A stretch of DNA of 64,000 nt from Symbioplanes lichenis (GTDB lineage Bacteria; Actinomycetota; Actinomycetes; Mycobacteriales; Micromonosporaceae): positions 372,001-436,000 of the forward strand of contig NZ_JAUZQD010000001.1 of NCBI RefSeq assembly GCF_030709675.1. The letters run 5' to 3'. Positions within the stretch are counted from its first letter, which is position 1, and each line of letters opens with the position of its first letter. Made by a program: the position numbers and the translations under genes. Below, piece after piece: positions 1 through 8,499 of the stretch. The notes beneath the pieces were generated by a model. The model searched no databases. It saw nothing but the letters and a program-made list of their open reading frames with translations, and had not been told where the DNA came from.

Positions 1-2
1 GG

Positions 3-266
3 CACACCTTCGCTAAAGGCGAGGCCCTCGGCGCGAAATCCCGGGAACTCGACGGCTATTGCCACGACCTGGGCCGCGACCCGGCGGAGATCACCCGCTC
101 GACCTTCGTCAAAGGCAACCCGGAAACCGTCGGCCCCGAGCTCCTCAAGCACGGCGTCGGCATGGCCACCGTCCTCACCTACGGCCCCGACTACGACCTG
201 GACGAGCTGCGCCGCTGGCTGGACTGGCGCGCCACCTCGCAGGACTCCGCCCGAGCCGGCGCCTGA
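3..266 (+). CDS. LLM-class (F420-dependent type) oxidoreductase, C-terminal end, partial
   Basis: The first 88 codons form an open frame that enters from outside the window and ends in TGA. The segment LDGYCHDLGRDPAEITRS, followed by a GVGMATVLTYGPDYDLDEL region, matches the C-terminal part of actinobacterial luciferase-like monooxygenases. Many of these use reduced F420 or FMN on unknown substrates. The N-terminal barrel and any cofactor residues lie outside the window, so cofactor and substrate cannot be judged. The gene lies 2 bp upstream of the next start on the same strand, so the two are probably co-transcribed. Confidence 0.7.
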   Translation, partial: HTFAKGEALGAKSRELDGYCHDLGRDPAEITRSTFVKGNPETVGPELLKHGVGMATVLTYGPDYDLDELRRWLDWRATSQDSARAGA

Positions 267-268
267 CC

Positions 269-997
269 GTGCCGGACGCCATCTTCTCCGACCGTCGCCT
301 CGCCCCGCTCTACGACGCGTTCGACGGAGACCGCGACGATCTGACCGTCTATCACGCCCTCGTCGAGGAGTGGGGCGCCGGCCTCGTGCTCGACGTGGGC
401 TGCGGGACCGGCTCGCTGGCCGTCCTGCTGGCCCGGCACGGTCACCGAGTGGTCGGCGTCGACCCGGCCGAGGCCTCGCTCGAGCTGGCCCGGGCCAAGG
501 ACCGGGGCCGTCGGGTCCGCTGGATCCTCGGCGACGCCACCGCGCTCCCGGCCCTCGACGCCGACGTGGCCACGATGACCGGCAACGTCGCGCAGGTGTT
601 CGTCACCGACGACGACTGGGCGCGGGCTCTGCGCGGCATTCACTCGGCGCTTCGCCCGCACGGCCGGCTCGTGTTCGAGACCAGGCGCCCCGAGGATCGC
701 GCCTGGGAGCGATGGGCCGCCGACACGGTCCCAATCGTCCGGGACGTCCCGGGCATCGGACCGGTGGAACGCCGCTTCGAGGTCACCGGCGTCAGCCTTC
801 CCACCGTCTCCTTCCGGCACACCTACCGGTTCCTGCGGGACGGCACGGAGGTCACCTCGACGTCGACGCTCCGGTTCCGCGGTCGCGACGAGGTGGCCTC
901 CAGCCTGACGGACCAGGGCTACCAGGTGCTGGATGTGCGCGAGGCGCCCGATCGGCCCGGGCGCGAGCTCGTGTTCACAGCCGAGCGCCGGACCTGA
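269..997 (+). CDS. Class I SAM-dependent methyltransferase
   Basis: A 242-residue protein read from the GTG 2 bp after the preceding stop; the open frame extends further upstream only through the previous gene. Motif I of the Rossmann methyltransferase fold is clear (VLDVGCGTGSLAVLLARHG, about residues 34-52), followed by the acidic ribose-binding strand VVGVDPAEASLELARAK. The C-terminal half holds the beta-strands of a substrate-capping region found in small Methyltransf_25-type enzymes. Acceptor unknown. It probably forms a two-gene unit with the luciferase-like gene and ends only 4 bp from the convergent acyl-CoA synthetase gene. Confidence 0.75.
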   Translation: MPDAIFSDRRLAPLYDAFDGDRDDLTVYHALVEEWGAGLVLDVGCGTGSLAVLLARHGHRVVGVDPAEASLELARAKDRGRRVRWILGDATALPALDADVATMTGNVAQVFVTDDDWARALRGIHSALRPHGRLVFETRRPEDRAWERWAADTVPIVRDVPGIGPVERRFEVTGVSLPTVSFRHTYRFLRDGTEVTSTSTLRFRGRDEVASSLTDQGYQVLDVREAPDRPGRELVFTAERRT

Positions 998-1001
998 CGC
1001 G

Positions 1002-2666
1002 TCAGTCGCGGAACTCGCCTGACGGGACGGCGCCGTCGGCGTGTTTGGCCTTTTCGGCTTCGCGGAGTTCGACGCGGCGGATCTTGCCGGAGATGGTTTT
1101 GGGGAGGTCGGTGAATTCGAGGCGGCGGATGCGCTGGTAGGGCGACAGGTGGGCGCGGGAATGGTCGAAGATGGCCTTGGCCGTGGCTTCGTCGGGGGTC
1201 CAGCCGGCGGCCAGGACGACGTAGGCCTTGGGGACGTGCAGGCGCAGCGGGTCCGGGGAAGGGACCACGGCGGCTTCGACGACGGCTTCGTGCTCGATGA
1301 GGACGCTTTCCAGCTCGAACGGGGAGATGCGGTAGTCGGAGGCTTTGAAGACGTCGTCGGCACGGCCCACGTACGTGATGTAGCCGTCCTCGTCCCGGGC
1401 CCCGATGTCGCCGGTGTGGTACCAGCCGCCCGCCATGGCCCGGGCCGTCAGCTCGGCGTCGCCGTGGTAGCCGGCCATGAGGCCGAGCGGGCGCGGCGAC
1501 GTGACCAGGCAGATCTCGCCCTCGTCGGCGGTGACGGCGCCGGTGACCGGGTCGATCAGGACGACGTCGTAGCCGGGGACCGGGCGGCCCATCGAGCCGA
1601 GTCGCACCGGCGAGCCGGGCGTGTTGGCGATCTGCACGGTCGTCTCGGTCTGGCCGAAGCCGTCGCGGATGGTGACGCCCCAGGCCCGGCGCACCTGCTC
1701 GATGACCTCGGGGTTGAGCGGCTCGCCGGCCCCCACGACGACGCGGGGCGGGGTGGACAGGGCGCTCAGGTCGGACTGGATGAGCATGCGCCAGACGGTG
1801 GGCGGCGCGCAGAAGCTGGTGACGCCGCAGCGGTCCATCTCGCGGAGCAGGCGGGCGGCGTCGAAGCGGGTGTAGTTGTGGATGAAGACGCACGCCTCGG
1901 CGTTCCAGGGGGCGAAGACGTTGCTCCACGCGTGCTTGGCCCAGCCCGGCGACGAGATGTTGAGGTGCACGTCGCCGGGGCGCAGGCCGATCCAGTACAT
2001 GGTCGAGAGGTGGCCGGCCGGGTAGGACGCGTGGGTGTGCTCGACGAGCTTCGGGGTCGCCGTGGTCCCCGAGGTGAAGTAGAGCAACAACGTGTCCGAC
2101 GCCCGGGTCACTCCGTCCGGCTCGAACGAAGAGGAGGCGTAGCCAAAGCTGTGCCAGCCCGGCACCGGCGACCCGACCGAAACGAGTGAGATGTCGCCGG
2201 GGAGATCGGCGAACCGCGAGGCCGCGGCCGACTGGGCGACCACGAACCGGGCCCCGCCCCGCGCCACCCGGTCCCGCACGTCGGCCGCCCCGAGCAGCGG
2301 CGTCGCCGGGATCACGACCGCACCCAGCTTCATCGCGGCGAGCAGCGTCTCCCACAGCTCGACCTGGTTGCCCAGCATGACGACGATCCGGTCGCCCCGG
2401 CCCACCCCGAGCCCGCGCAGGAAGTTCGCCACCTGGTTCGACCGGGCCGACAGCTCGGCGAACGAGTATCGGGCCTCGCTCCCGTCCTCCTCGACGATCC
2501 ACAGCGCCGGGGCGTCGTTCCCGGCGGCGATGACGTCGAACCAGTCCAGCGCCCAGTTGAACTCGTCGAGCGCGGGCCACGCGAACCCGGCGCGCGCGGC
2601 GTCGTAGTCCTCGGCGTGGGTGAGCAGGAAGTCGCGGGCCGCCCGGAAGCTTGACATGGCCAGCAT
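1002..2666 (-). CDS. Acyl-CoA synthetase, AMP-forming (medium-chain/MACS-like)
   Basis: A 554-residue member of the ANL adenylating superfamily. It would activate a carboxylic acid to the acyl-AMP and then the CoA thioester in the cytoplasm. The AMP-binding P-loop YFTSGTTATPKLVEHTH lies near residues 197-212. The region ISSPGWAKHAWSNVFAPWN and the A5-type motif DGFGQTETT follow. The C-terminal lid contains GWYHTGDIGARDEDGYITYVGRADD and the catalytic lysine region PKTISGKIRRVELRE. The first of two ATGs (MLAMSS) was chosen because GGAGG lies 6 nt upstream of it. The W-rich motif after the P-loop resembles medium-chain acyl-CoA ligases, but substrate cannot be read from sequence. It is followed on the same strand, 44 bp upstream, by a phospholipid synthase gene. 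Confidence 0.85.
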   Translation of the reverse strand: MLAMSSFRAARDFLLTHAEDYDAARAGFAWPALDEFNWALDWFDVIAAGNDAPALWIVEEDGSEARYSFAELSARSNQVANFLRGLGVGRGDRIVVMLGNQVELWETLLAAMKLGAVVIPATPLLGAADVRDRVARGGARFVVAQSAAASRFADLPGDISLVSVGSPVPGWHSFGYASSSFEPDGVTRASDTLLLYFTSGTTATPKLVEHTHASYPAGHLSTMYWIGLRPGDVHLNISSPGWAKHAWSNVFAPWNAEACVFIHNYTRFDAARLLREMDRCGVTSFCAPPTVWRMLIQSDLSALSTPPRVVVGAGEPLNPEVIEQVRRAWGVTIRDGFGQTETTVQIANTPGSPVRLGSMGRPVPGYDVVLIDPVTGAVTADEGEICLVTSPRPLGLMAGYHGDAELTARAMAGGWYHTGDIGARDEDGYITYVGRADDVFKASDYRISPFELESVLIEHEAVVEAAVVPSPDPLRLHVPKAYVVLAAGWTPDEATAKAIFDHSRAHLSPYQRIRRLEFTDLPKTISGKIRRVELREAEKAKHADGAVPSGEFRD

Positions 2667-2710
2667 CCTGCGCCTCCGACGCGGAGCAGCGCCAGCCCCC
2701 GGCGCCATGA

Positions 2711-3541
2711 TCACATCTGCGGGGTCAGGACCCGCTCGGCCTCGGCCTTGGCCAGGGCGGCCGGGAAGGCCTGGGTGGCCTGCCACAGGCGGTAGATCAG
2801 GCGCAGCTCGAAGACCAGCAGGAGCACGCCGGCCGCCAGCGAGACCGGGATGATCCAGCCGGTCAGCGGGGCGATGATGAACACGGTCATCTCGAACTCG
2901 ATGCCGCTGAACAGGTGCGTGCGGATCCGGTACTGGGCGAGCGTGCGCCCGATCCGCGAGCGCAGGCCGGGGCGGCCGGCAGCCGCGCCCTCGGCCGCCG
3001 GCTCGAGGACCGGCTCGGCGACGGGACCGCGGGCCGCCTCGAGCTGCTCGCGCATCGAGGCGCGGACCCGGCCCATCTGGGCGCCGTTCACATAGCGGAA
3101 GAGGTCGAGGAAGACCATGCCGATCATGACGTAGAGATAGGCGATCTCCCCGGTGCGCGCGTACTGGCCGCCGAAGAGCGCCAAGGCGCAGATGAAGACG
3201 CGGACCCGGTCGAACATGAAGTCGAGCCAGGTGCCGAACATCGACCCCGTGCCGTTGAGCCGGGCGATCTTGCCGTCCATGCAGTCGACGATGAAGCTGA
3301 CGTGGAACAGCAGCGCGCCGGCGACGACCCACCAGCGGTCCTGCTGGGCGAAGCAGAAGGCCGATCCGAGCCCGAGGATCGTGGCCAGCCCGGTGAGCAC
3401 GTTCGGCGTGATCCACCGGTACGGCGACACGAACCGCACCAGGTGCACGGCGACCGGGTCCACGAGCAGGACGGTCCACCACGCGTCCTTCGGCTTGTAC
3501 GTGAGCTCCCGGATCTCCTGCAGCGATGAGCGTCGCACCAT
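2711..3541 (-). CDS. CDP-alcohol phosphatidyltransferase family membrane protein
   Basis: A 276-residue membrane protein carrying the complete CDP-alcohol phosphotransferase signature D-x2-DG-x2-AR-x8-G-x3-D-x3-D at residues 86-111. It would transfer a phosphatidyl or similar group from a CDP-alcohol to a hydroxyl acceptor in the cytoplasmic membrane. About six hydrophobic segments surround the motif, with an insertion rich in Ala/Pro/Glu (about residues 185-205). The acceptor (inositol phosphate, glycerol phosphate, sugar) is not evident. The ATG giving MVRRSSLQEI was chosen. A GTG one codon later is equally possible because the only SD-like GGGG sits very close. It lies upstream of the acyl-CoA synthetase on the same strand and is divergent from the TRAP transporter. 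Confidence 0.85.
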   Translation of the reverse strand: MVRRSSLQEIRELTYKPKDAWWTVLLVDPVAVHLVRFVSPYRWITPNVLTGLATILGLGSAFCFAQQDRWWVVAGALLFHVSFIVDCMDGKIARLNGTGSMFGTWLDFMFDRVRVFICALALFGGQYARTGEIAYLYVMIGMVFLDLFRYVNGAQMGRVRASMREQLEAARGPVAEPVLEPAAEGAAAGRPGLRSRIGRTLAQYRIRTHLFSGIEFEMTVFIIAPLTGWIIPVSLAAGVLLLVFELRLIYRLWQATQAFPAALAKAEAERVLTPQM

Positions 3542-3599
3542 AACCCCAATCAACGCTCCGGCCCCGCCCCGGATACTCTTTTTGTCCGTTTTATGCCTC

Positions 3600-3635
3600 G
3601 TTACAAAGAGCCTGCGACACGGTACGGTCCGTTCC
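3600..3635 (+). promoter_or_regulatory. Putative leaderless promoter of the TRAP transporter operon
   Basis: GTTACA (3600-3605), a 17-nt spacer and TACGGT (3623-3628) lie 7 nt before the ATG at 3636. No Shine-Dalgarno sequence precedes that ATG, which fits a leaderless mRNA starting at or next to the start codon. This is common in actinobacteria. Inference from motif and spacing only. Confidence 0.4.
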
Positions 3636-5669
3636 ATGGAGGACGGTCGATCTCCGAGTGACGTCCAGCCGCCCCCGGACGCCGCGAAGCCCGGCGGCAG
3701 TTTGCCACAAAGTCCTGATTCGATCACCGCCGACCCACCTGCCGTTCACTTCGATGACGAGGAGCTGCCCGCAAGATCACTCACCGGAGTGACGGGGCGG
3801 GGCGTCGCCGTGGTGGCCGGGCTGGTCGCCGTACTCGTGCTGTGGCAGGTCTTCCGCCCCCTGGCGCAGGGCAGCCAGTTCTATCTGATCGTCTTCCTGG
3901 CCGGGACTCTGCCGTTGATCTTCCTGGTCTACCGGGTGCGCGGCGGCGGGAAGGACCGCCCGACCGTCGTGGACTGGGCGCTCTGCGCGCTCAGCCTGCT
4001 GGTCTGTCTGTACCCGCTCAACCCGGCGACCGGCGGCTACAACGGCTTCCTCGATCGGCAGGGACTGCTCGGCTCCGCCGACGTGCTGGCCGGTGCGGTG
4101 CTGCTCGTGCTCGTCGTCGAGGCGTGCCGGCGCACGACGGGACTCGCGCTGCCGATCGTCTGCCTGGCCTTCCTCGCGTACGCCTACTACGGCGGCCTGC
4201 TACCGCAAAGCTGGCGGGTGGCCCACTCGGGGCTCGACTTCGCGCAGATCGTCGACGCGCTGTTCAACTCGGGCAGCGGGTTCTACGGCACGCCGCTCGA
4301 CGTCGCGGCCACGTACATCGTGCTGTTCACCATCTACGGCGCCGTGCTGGACCTGTCCGGCGCGAGCCGCTTCTTCGTCGACCTGTCCGTCGCGGCCTTC
4401 CGCAAGTCGCGCGGTGCCGCGGGCCGGACCGCCGTCGCCGCCGGCTTCCTGCTGGGCACGGTCTCCGGATCCGGTACGGCCACCGCGGTCAGCGTCGGCG
4501 CGGTCACCTGGCCCCTCCTGCGCCGCGCCGGTTACCCCGCGGAACAAGCGGGCGGAATGCTGGCCGCCGCCGGGGTCGGCGCGATCCTGTCCCCGCCCAC
4601 GCTCGGGGCGGCCGCGTTCATCGTCGCCGAGTACCTCGAGGTCTCGTACCTGACCGTGCTCGGCTGGGCCATGATCCCGACGCTGCTCTACTACCTGGGC
4701 ATCGTGCTCGCCGTCGAGATCGACGCGCGGCGCTTCGGGGTCCGGGCGGTCGAGATGCCGGACGTGAGCGCGCGGCGCCTGCTGCTCCGGTACGGCTACC
4801 ACTTCTCGTCCCTCGTCCTGATCATTGTCCTGCTCGCCCTCGGTCAGAGCGCCACACGATCGGTGGTCTACGCGACCCTTCTGGCGTTCGCTCTGTCGTT
4901 CCTCGGCCCCGACAAGCTCACGCCACGCCGCTTGTTCCAGGCGTTGTCAGCGGGCGTCCGGGGCGTGCTCCCCGTCGTCGCCGTCTGCGCCGCCGCCGGC
5001 ATCATCACGGCCACCACGACGAAGACCGGTCTCGGCGCCCAGCTCGCCTCGCTGCTCGTCAGCGGCGCCCAGGCGATCACGGACAACCCGACGGCGGTGC
5101 TCGCGCTCACGGTCGTACTCGCGGCTGTCGCTCTGTCCGTGCTGGGCCTGGCCGTGCCGGTGACCGCGAGTTTCATCATCGGCTGGGTGATCATCGGCCC
5201 GGCGCTGCTGGCCCTCGGCGTGCCCGCCCCGGCCGCGGCGATGTTCGTCTTCTACTACTCGGTGCTCTCGGAGGTCACTCCCCCGACCGCGCTGGCCGCC
5301 GTCGGGGCGAGCGCGATCACCGGCGGCCGGACGGTGCCGACGATGTGGCAGGCCCTCAAGTACGCGCTGCCGGCCTTCCTCGCCCCGATCGCGTTCGTCC
5401 TCACCGAGCAGGGCGAACATCTGCTCGCCCGCGGCGCGGTCCTGAGCATCGTGTGGACGACGGCCGTCTCGGCGCTCGCCATCGCCGCCCTCGCCGTCGC
5501 GACCGGCGCCTGGGTGCCCGGCGTGGGGCCGGCCGGGACAGTTGCCCGGGTGCTGAGCGGGCTGGCCGGGCTCTTGCTGCTCTACCTGGCCCCGCTCACC
5601 ATCGTCGCCGGCGTCATCGCGCTGGCCCTGGCGCTCGCATTTTCGTGGAGAAGGAGGCACCTGACATGA
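3636..5669 (+). CDS. TRAP transporter fused permease, TAXI type
   Basis: A 677-residue integral membrane protein in which the small (DctQ-like) and large (DctM-like) TRAP permease parts are fused. About 16-17 hydrophobic segments follow an acidic, Pro-rich cytoplasmic N-terminus of about 50 residues. The large-subunit hallmarks are visible: GTVSGSGTATAVSVGAVTWP, the small-residue hairpin AAGVGAILSPPTLGAAAF, and SVLSEVTPPTALAAVGASA near the C-terminus. These are typical of fused TAXI permeases that use Na+ or H+ gradients for uptake of small organic acids. The start at 3636 is the first ATG behind a plausible promoter, and upstream in-frame sequence would be antisense to the neighbouring gene. 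The stop overlaps the next start (ATGA), so the binding protein is translationally coupled. Substrate unknown. Confidence 0.88.
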   Translation: MEDGRSPSDVQPPPDAAKPGGSLPQSPDSITADPPAVHFDDEELPARSLTGVTGRGVAVVAGLVAVLVLWQVFRPLAQGSQFYLIVFLAGTLPLIFLVYRVRGGGKDRPTVVDWALCALSLLVCLYPLNPATGGYNGFLDRQGLLGSADVLAGAVLLVLVVEACRRTTGLALPIVCLAFLAYAYYGGLLPQSWRVAHSGLDFAQIVDALFNSGSGFYGTPLDVAATYIVLFTIYGAVLDLSGASRFFVDLSVAAFRKSRGAAGRTAVAAGFLLGTVSGSGTATAVSVGAVTWPLLRRAGYPAEQAGGMLAAAGVGAILSPPTLGAAAFIVAEYLEVSYLTVLGWAMIPTLLYYLGIVLAVEIDARRFGVRAVEMPDVSARRLLLRYGYHFSSLVLIIVLLALGQSATRSVVYATLLAFALSFLGPDKLTPRRLFQALSAGVRGVLPVVAVCAAAGIITATTTKTGLGAQLASLLVSGAQAITDNPTAVLALTVVLAAVALSVLGLAVPVTASFIIGWVIIGPALLALGVPAPAAAMFVFYYSVLSEVTPPTALAAVGASAITGGRTVPTMWQALKYALPAFLAPIAFVLTEQGEHLLARGAVLSIVWTTAVSALAIAALAVATGAWVPGVGPAGTVARVLSGLAGLLLLYLAPLTIVAGVIALALALAFSWRRRHLT

Positions 5670-6652
5670 GAAAGGCCTTCGCACTCGCCCTGGTGGGAGG
5701 GCTGCTGGCCGCGTGCGGCGGTCAGCAGGACCAGGCCGCGACCGACACCGGCGGCGAGGTCACCTGTGACGTCGCGAACGACACGCGCATCGGCATCGCC
5801 ACGGGCAACGCGACCGGCGTGTACTTCGCGCTCGGGAACGCGTACGCGGAGCAGATCGGCGCCGCGGGCGGCAAGGTGAAGGCGACCGCCGCCGAGACGG
5901 GCGCCTCGGTGCAGAACATCCAGCAGCTCGTGGCGGGCGAGTTCGACGTGGCCTTCGCGCTGGCCGACAGCGCCGCCGACGCGGTCGAGGGGCGCAACAG
6001 CTTCACCGCGCCGCAGCCGGTGCAGGCCCTCGCGCGCATCCACACCAACTACACCCAGGTCGTCGTCCGGGCCGGCGCCGGCATCAAGGACGTCGCCGGC
6101 CTGCGCGGCAAGCGCGTCTCCACCGGCTCCCCGAAGAGCGGGACCGAGGTCATCGCCAACCGCGTCCTCACCGCCGCCGGCCTCGACCCGGCCCAGGACG
6201 TCCAGGCCCAGCGCCTCGACCTCACCAAGACCGTCGACGGCATGAAGGACGGCACGATCGACGCCCTCTTCTGGTCCGGCGGCCTGCCCACCCCCGGCAT
6301 CAGCGACCTCCTCACCACCCAGGGCACCAAGGTCGCCTTCCTCGACATCACCCCGCTCCTGCCCGCCCTCCAGAAGATCAACCCGGTGTACGAGACCGGC
6401 GTCATCCCCGCCGCCACGTACAAGACCCCGGCCGACATCCCGGCCGTGATCGTCCCCAACCTCCTCCTCGTCCGCGACAACCTCGACGCGAACGTCGCCT
6501 GCGTCCTGACCAAGGCCCTCTTCGACCGCAAGCCGCAACTCGAACAGGCCAACGCGGCCGCCAAGGAGATCGACATCGCCAAGGCGCGCGACACGGCCCC
6601 CGTGGTCCTGCACCGCGGCGCCGACAAGGCCCTCAAAGACCTCGGCGGATAG
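5666..6652 (+). CDS. TAXI-family TRAP transporter solute-binding lipoprotein
   Basis: A 328-residue exported lipoprotein that would capture the substrate for the fused permease encoded just upstream. The first 19 residues form a lipoprotein signal peptide ending in the lipobox LLAAC. The mature part has the TAXI-family opening RIGIATGNATGVYFALGNAYAE and the repeated pattern TAAETGASVQNIQQLVAGEFDVAFALAD. It then runs as a two-lobe binding protein ([28 protein letters not shown]). A strong AAGGAGG lies 8 nt upstream of the ATG, inside the permease gene. The permease/binding protein pair is complete; no dedicated regulator or catabolic enzyme is adjacent, so the transported compound stays unknown. 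Confidence 0.88.
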   Translation: MRKAFALALVGGLLAACGGQQDQAATDTGGEVTCDVANDTRIGIATGNATGVYFALGNAYAEQIGAAGGKVKATAAETGASVQNIQQLVAGEFDVAFALADSAADAVEGRNSFTAPQPVQALARIHTNYTQVVVRAGAGIKDVAGLRGKRVSTGSPKSGTEVIANRVLTAAGLDPAQDVQAQRLDLTKTVDGMKDGTIDALFWSGGLPTPGISDLLTTQGTKVAFLDITPLLPALQKINPVYETGVIPAATYKTPADIPAVIVPNLLLVRDNLDANVACVLTKALFDRKPQLEQANAAAKEIDIAKARDTAPVVLHRGADKALKDLGG

Positions 6653-6729
6653 TCGCGCTGAACGCGGGGCGCGGGCGGCTCAATAGTTCGTCCCGGTCCC
6701 GGCCTTCCCGCAAGCCCTCCGCAGGCTGC

Positions 6730-7083
6730 TCACCCGCCACCGCCCGGTTCGGCAACGGGGCCCGCGACCATCTCGCGCCCACTGCCCTCGGCCGCCGCCA
6801 CCGCGGCGAGAACGGCCCGGGCATGCCGCCGGGCAGCCTCGGGAGCGAGGGAGATCTGCTGCACGGCCGCCCCGGTCCGGCAGGTGTAGGCGAGCAGATC
6901 CACACAGGTGGGCTGCGCGGAGCCGGGACCGGTCGGACCGTCCCCGCGTGACAACTGCACACCGATCGCCTCGCCGTTGGCGGCCTCGACCCTGGTCAAC
7001 GCGGAGAAGTGACAGACCGACTCCGCGTCGCATTCGCGGGGGTCGCACCAGGCGGGGTGCGTGGACGGCGTCGTGATCGACAT
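6730..7083 (-). CDS. DUF6907-type small protein
   Basis: A 117-residue protein whose N-terminal part THPAWCDPRECDAESVCHFS carries three cysteines and a Trp. This pattern recurs in actinobacterial proteins annotated DUF6907, of unknown function. The rest is a short alpha/beta domain ending in an Ala/Gly-rich tail. The ATG giving MSITTPSTHP was chosen because AAAGG lies 8 nt upstream; a longer frame exists but has no better start. It is divergent from an XRE-type regulator gene whose start lies about 130 bp away, and the two may share control. The Cys spacing could bind a metal, but this is speculation. Confidence 0.6.
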   Translation of the reverse strand: MSITTPSTHPAWCDPRECDAESVCHFSALTRVEAANGEAIGVQLSRGDGPTGPGSAQPTCVDLLAYTCRTGAAVQQISLAPEAARRHARAVLAAVAAAEGSGREMVAGPVAEPGGGG

Positions 7084-7178
7084 GACGTGCACCTTTCGCA
7101 GGCTATCTCCACTTCTATTGACGCCGATGAAGGGCCTCGGCCGCGACGACAACCGAGCGCCGGAGGAGCGTTAAGGAG

Positions 7179-7214
7179 GTGACATTCCGGCGACATCAGC
7201 GGTACCGTCGATCG
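7179..7214 (+). promoter_or_regulatory. Putative leaderless promoter of the XRE gene
   Basis: GTGACA (7179-7184), an 18-nt spacer and TACCGT (7203-7208) lie 6 nt before the ATG at 7215, which has no nearby Shine-Dalgarno. A good AAGGAGGT lies at 7173-7180 but 35 nt too far upstream for this ATG, and no start codon is suitably placed after it. The -10 type (TACCGT) is the same as that seen before the NRAMP gene. Inference. Confidence 0.35.
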
Positions 7215-7910
7215 ATGTCGAACGTTGCTCTGGTCGCTGCGCGTGTCGCTCACAACCTCAGCCAGGAGGAGGCGGCCAAGCGCCTGGGCGTCTCGAAGCG
7301 GACGGTGCAGCGCTGGGAGGACGACGAGCCGGGCCGCCCCCAACCGGCACAGATCCGGCAGCTGCAAGCCGTCTTCGGGCTGCCGGCCGAGCAACTCGGC
7401 TTCCCGCCCGGCCGGAGCGCGATGGTGGTCGAGGACGGCCGCGGCGGCCACGATCTCGAGGTGCGCTTCCCGCCGGTGTCCACCGCACCGAGCCGCCCGC
7501 CGGCCAGTGACTACTCCGGCATCTGGGCCTCGCGTTACGAGTATTTCTCGTCGTCACGGGAGGAGACCTACGCCGGCCTGCACCATGTCGTCCTTCAGCA
7601 GGACCGGGGCACGGTCAGCGTGCGGAGCCTGCCCGGCTCGGCCGCCTCGACGATGGGGATGGATCTGATCGTCGACGGCGTCATCCTGACGGGCCGCTGG
7701 GTGGAGGACACCGACAGGACCGGTCACTACCGGGGCAAGCGCTACATCGGCGCGATCCAGCTCATCGCCGATCCCGGCGGCTCCCGGCTCGCCGGGAAGT
7801 GGCTCGGCCACGGCAAGGACGGCGAGGTCAACACCGGCCCATGGCGGCTCGACTATCTGGCTCCGGCCAACCGGGCCACGATCGCCGAGTACGACCGGGT
7901 GCCCGGCTGA
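7215..7910 (+). CDS. XRE-family helix-turn-helix regulator with C-terminal sensory-like domain
   Basis: A 231-residue protein. Residues 5-60 form a lambda-repressor-like HTH (ARVAHNLSQEEAAKRLGVSKRTVQRWEDD, with a further helix in QIRQLQAVFGLPAEQLGF). A Pro-rich linker follows, then a domain from about residue 95 (DYSGIWASRYEYFSSSREETYAGLHHVVL ... GKWLGHGKDGEVNTGPWRLDYL). This looks like an all-beta domain with repeated aromatic and Gly residues. I do not recognise a named family for it; a small-ligand or effector role is possible. The ATG at 7215 is preferred over an in-frame GTG at 7179 that overlaps a Shine-Dalgarno-like sequence. Divergent from the DUF6907 gene, which it might regulate. 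Confidence 0.7.
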   Translation: MSNVALVAARVAHNLSQEEAAKRLGVSKRTVQRWEDDEPGRPQPAQIRQLQAVFGLPAEQLGFPPGRSAMVVEDGRGGHDLEVRFPPVSTAPSRPPASDYSGIWASRYEYFSSSREETYAGLHHVVLQQDRGTVSVRSLPGSAASTMGMDLIVDGVILTGRWVEDTDRTGHYRGKRYIGAIQLIADPGGSRLAGKWLGHGKDGEVNTGPWRLDYLAPANRATIAEYDRVPG

Positions 7911-7934
7911 TCGAAGCGCGGGCCGGGGCCCCGG

Positions 7935-8435
7935 TCAGGTGACGACGGGGCTGCGGCGTTCGAGGAGGGTGACGTCGCGCCAGGTGCCGTGGTGGCGGCC
8001 GATTTTGTGGCGGGTGCCGATGGGGCGGAAGCCGCAGGCGGTGTGGAGGGCGAGGCTGGCGGTGTTCTCGGGGAAGATGCCGGACTGGATGGTCCAGACG
8101 CCGGCGGCCTCGGTGGAGTGGATCAGGGCCGTCAGCAGGGCCCGGCCCACTCCCCTGCCGCCGGCTTCGGGGTGCACGTAGACGGAGTGCTCGACCACGC
8201 CGGCGTAGACGGGGCGGGTCGATGTCGGGCTGCAGGCGATCCAGCCGAGCACCGTGCCGCCGGGGTCCAGGGCGACGAAACGGTGGCCGGGCAGGCGGGT
8301 CGCCGTGAAGCCGGGCCAGTCGGGGGGCTCGGTCTCGAAGGTGGCGTTGCCGGTGGCGATGCCGAGGCGGTAGATCTCCAGCACCGGCTCGGCGTGCTCG
8401 TCGGTCATCGCGGTGAGGCGGAAGGCGGGCGTCAT
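7935..8435 (-). CDS. GNAT N-acetyltransferase, phosphinothricin acetyltransferase-like
   Basis: A 166-residue GNAT protein predicted to move an acetyl group from acetyl-CoA to an amine. The opening RLTAMTDEHAEPVLEIYRLGIATGNATFETEPPDW matches the N-terminus of PAT/Bar-type enzymes. The coenzyme-A loop is VYVHPEAGGRGVGRALLTALI, and the C-terminal SGIFPENTASLALHTACGFRPIGTRHKIG is the family's usual closing segment. Such chromosomal homologues act on glufosinate-like compounds, methionine sulfoximine or other amines, so resistance should not be assumed. The ATG giving MTPAFRL was used; upstream in-frame codons to 8468 lack an RBS. No evident operon partner. Confidence 0.8.
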   Translation of the reverse strand: MTPAFRLTAMTDEHAEPVLEIYRLGIATGNATFETEPPDWPGFTATRLPGHRFVALDPGGTVLGWIACSPTSTRPVYAGVVEHSVYVHPEAGGRGVGRALLTALIHSTEAAGVWTIQSGIFPENTASLALHTACGFRPIGTRHKIGRHHGTWRDVTLLERRSPVVT

Positions 8436-8499
8436 GGGTTCAGTGTGACGTCGGCCATCGGGTGGCAACCCCTTCGCCGTCGTCGGCCACGAGACCGGC

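Noticed and set aside
7935..8435. Phosphinothricin (glufosinate) resistance gene
   Set aside because: The GNAT is PAT-like, but chromosomal homologues often act on other amines; motif reading cannot establish this substrate.
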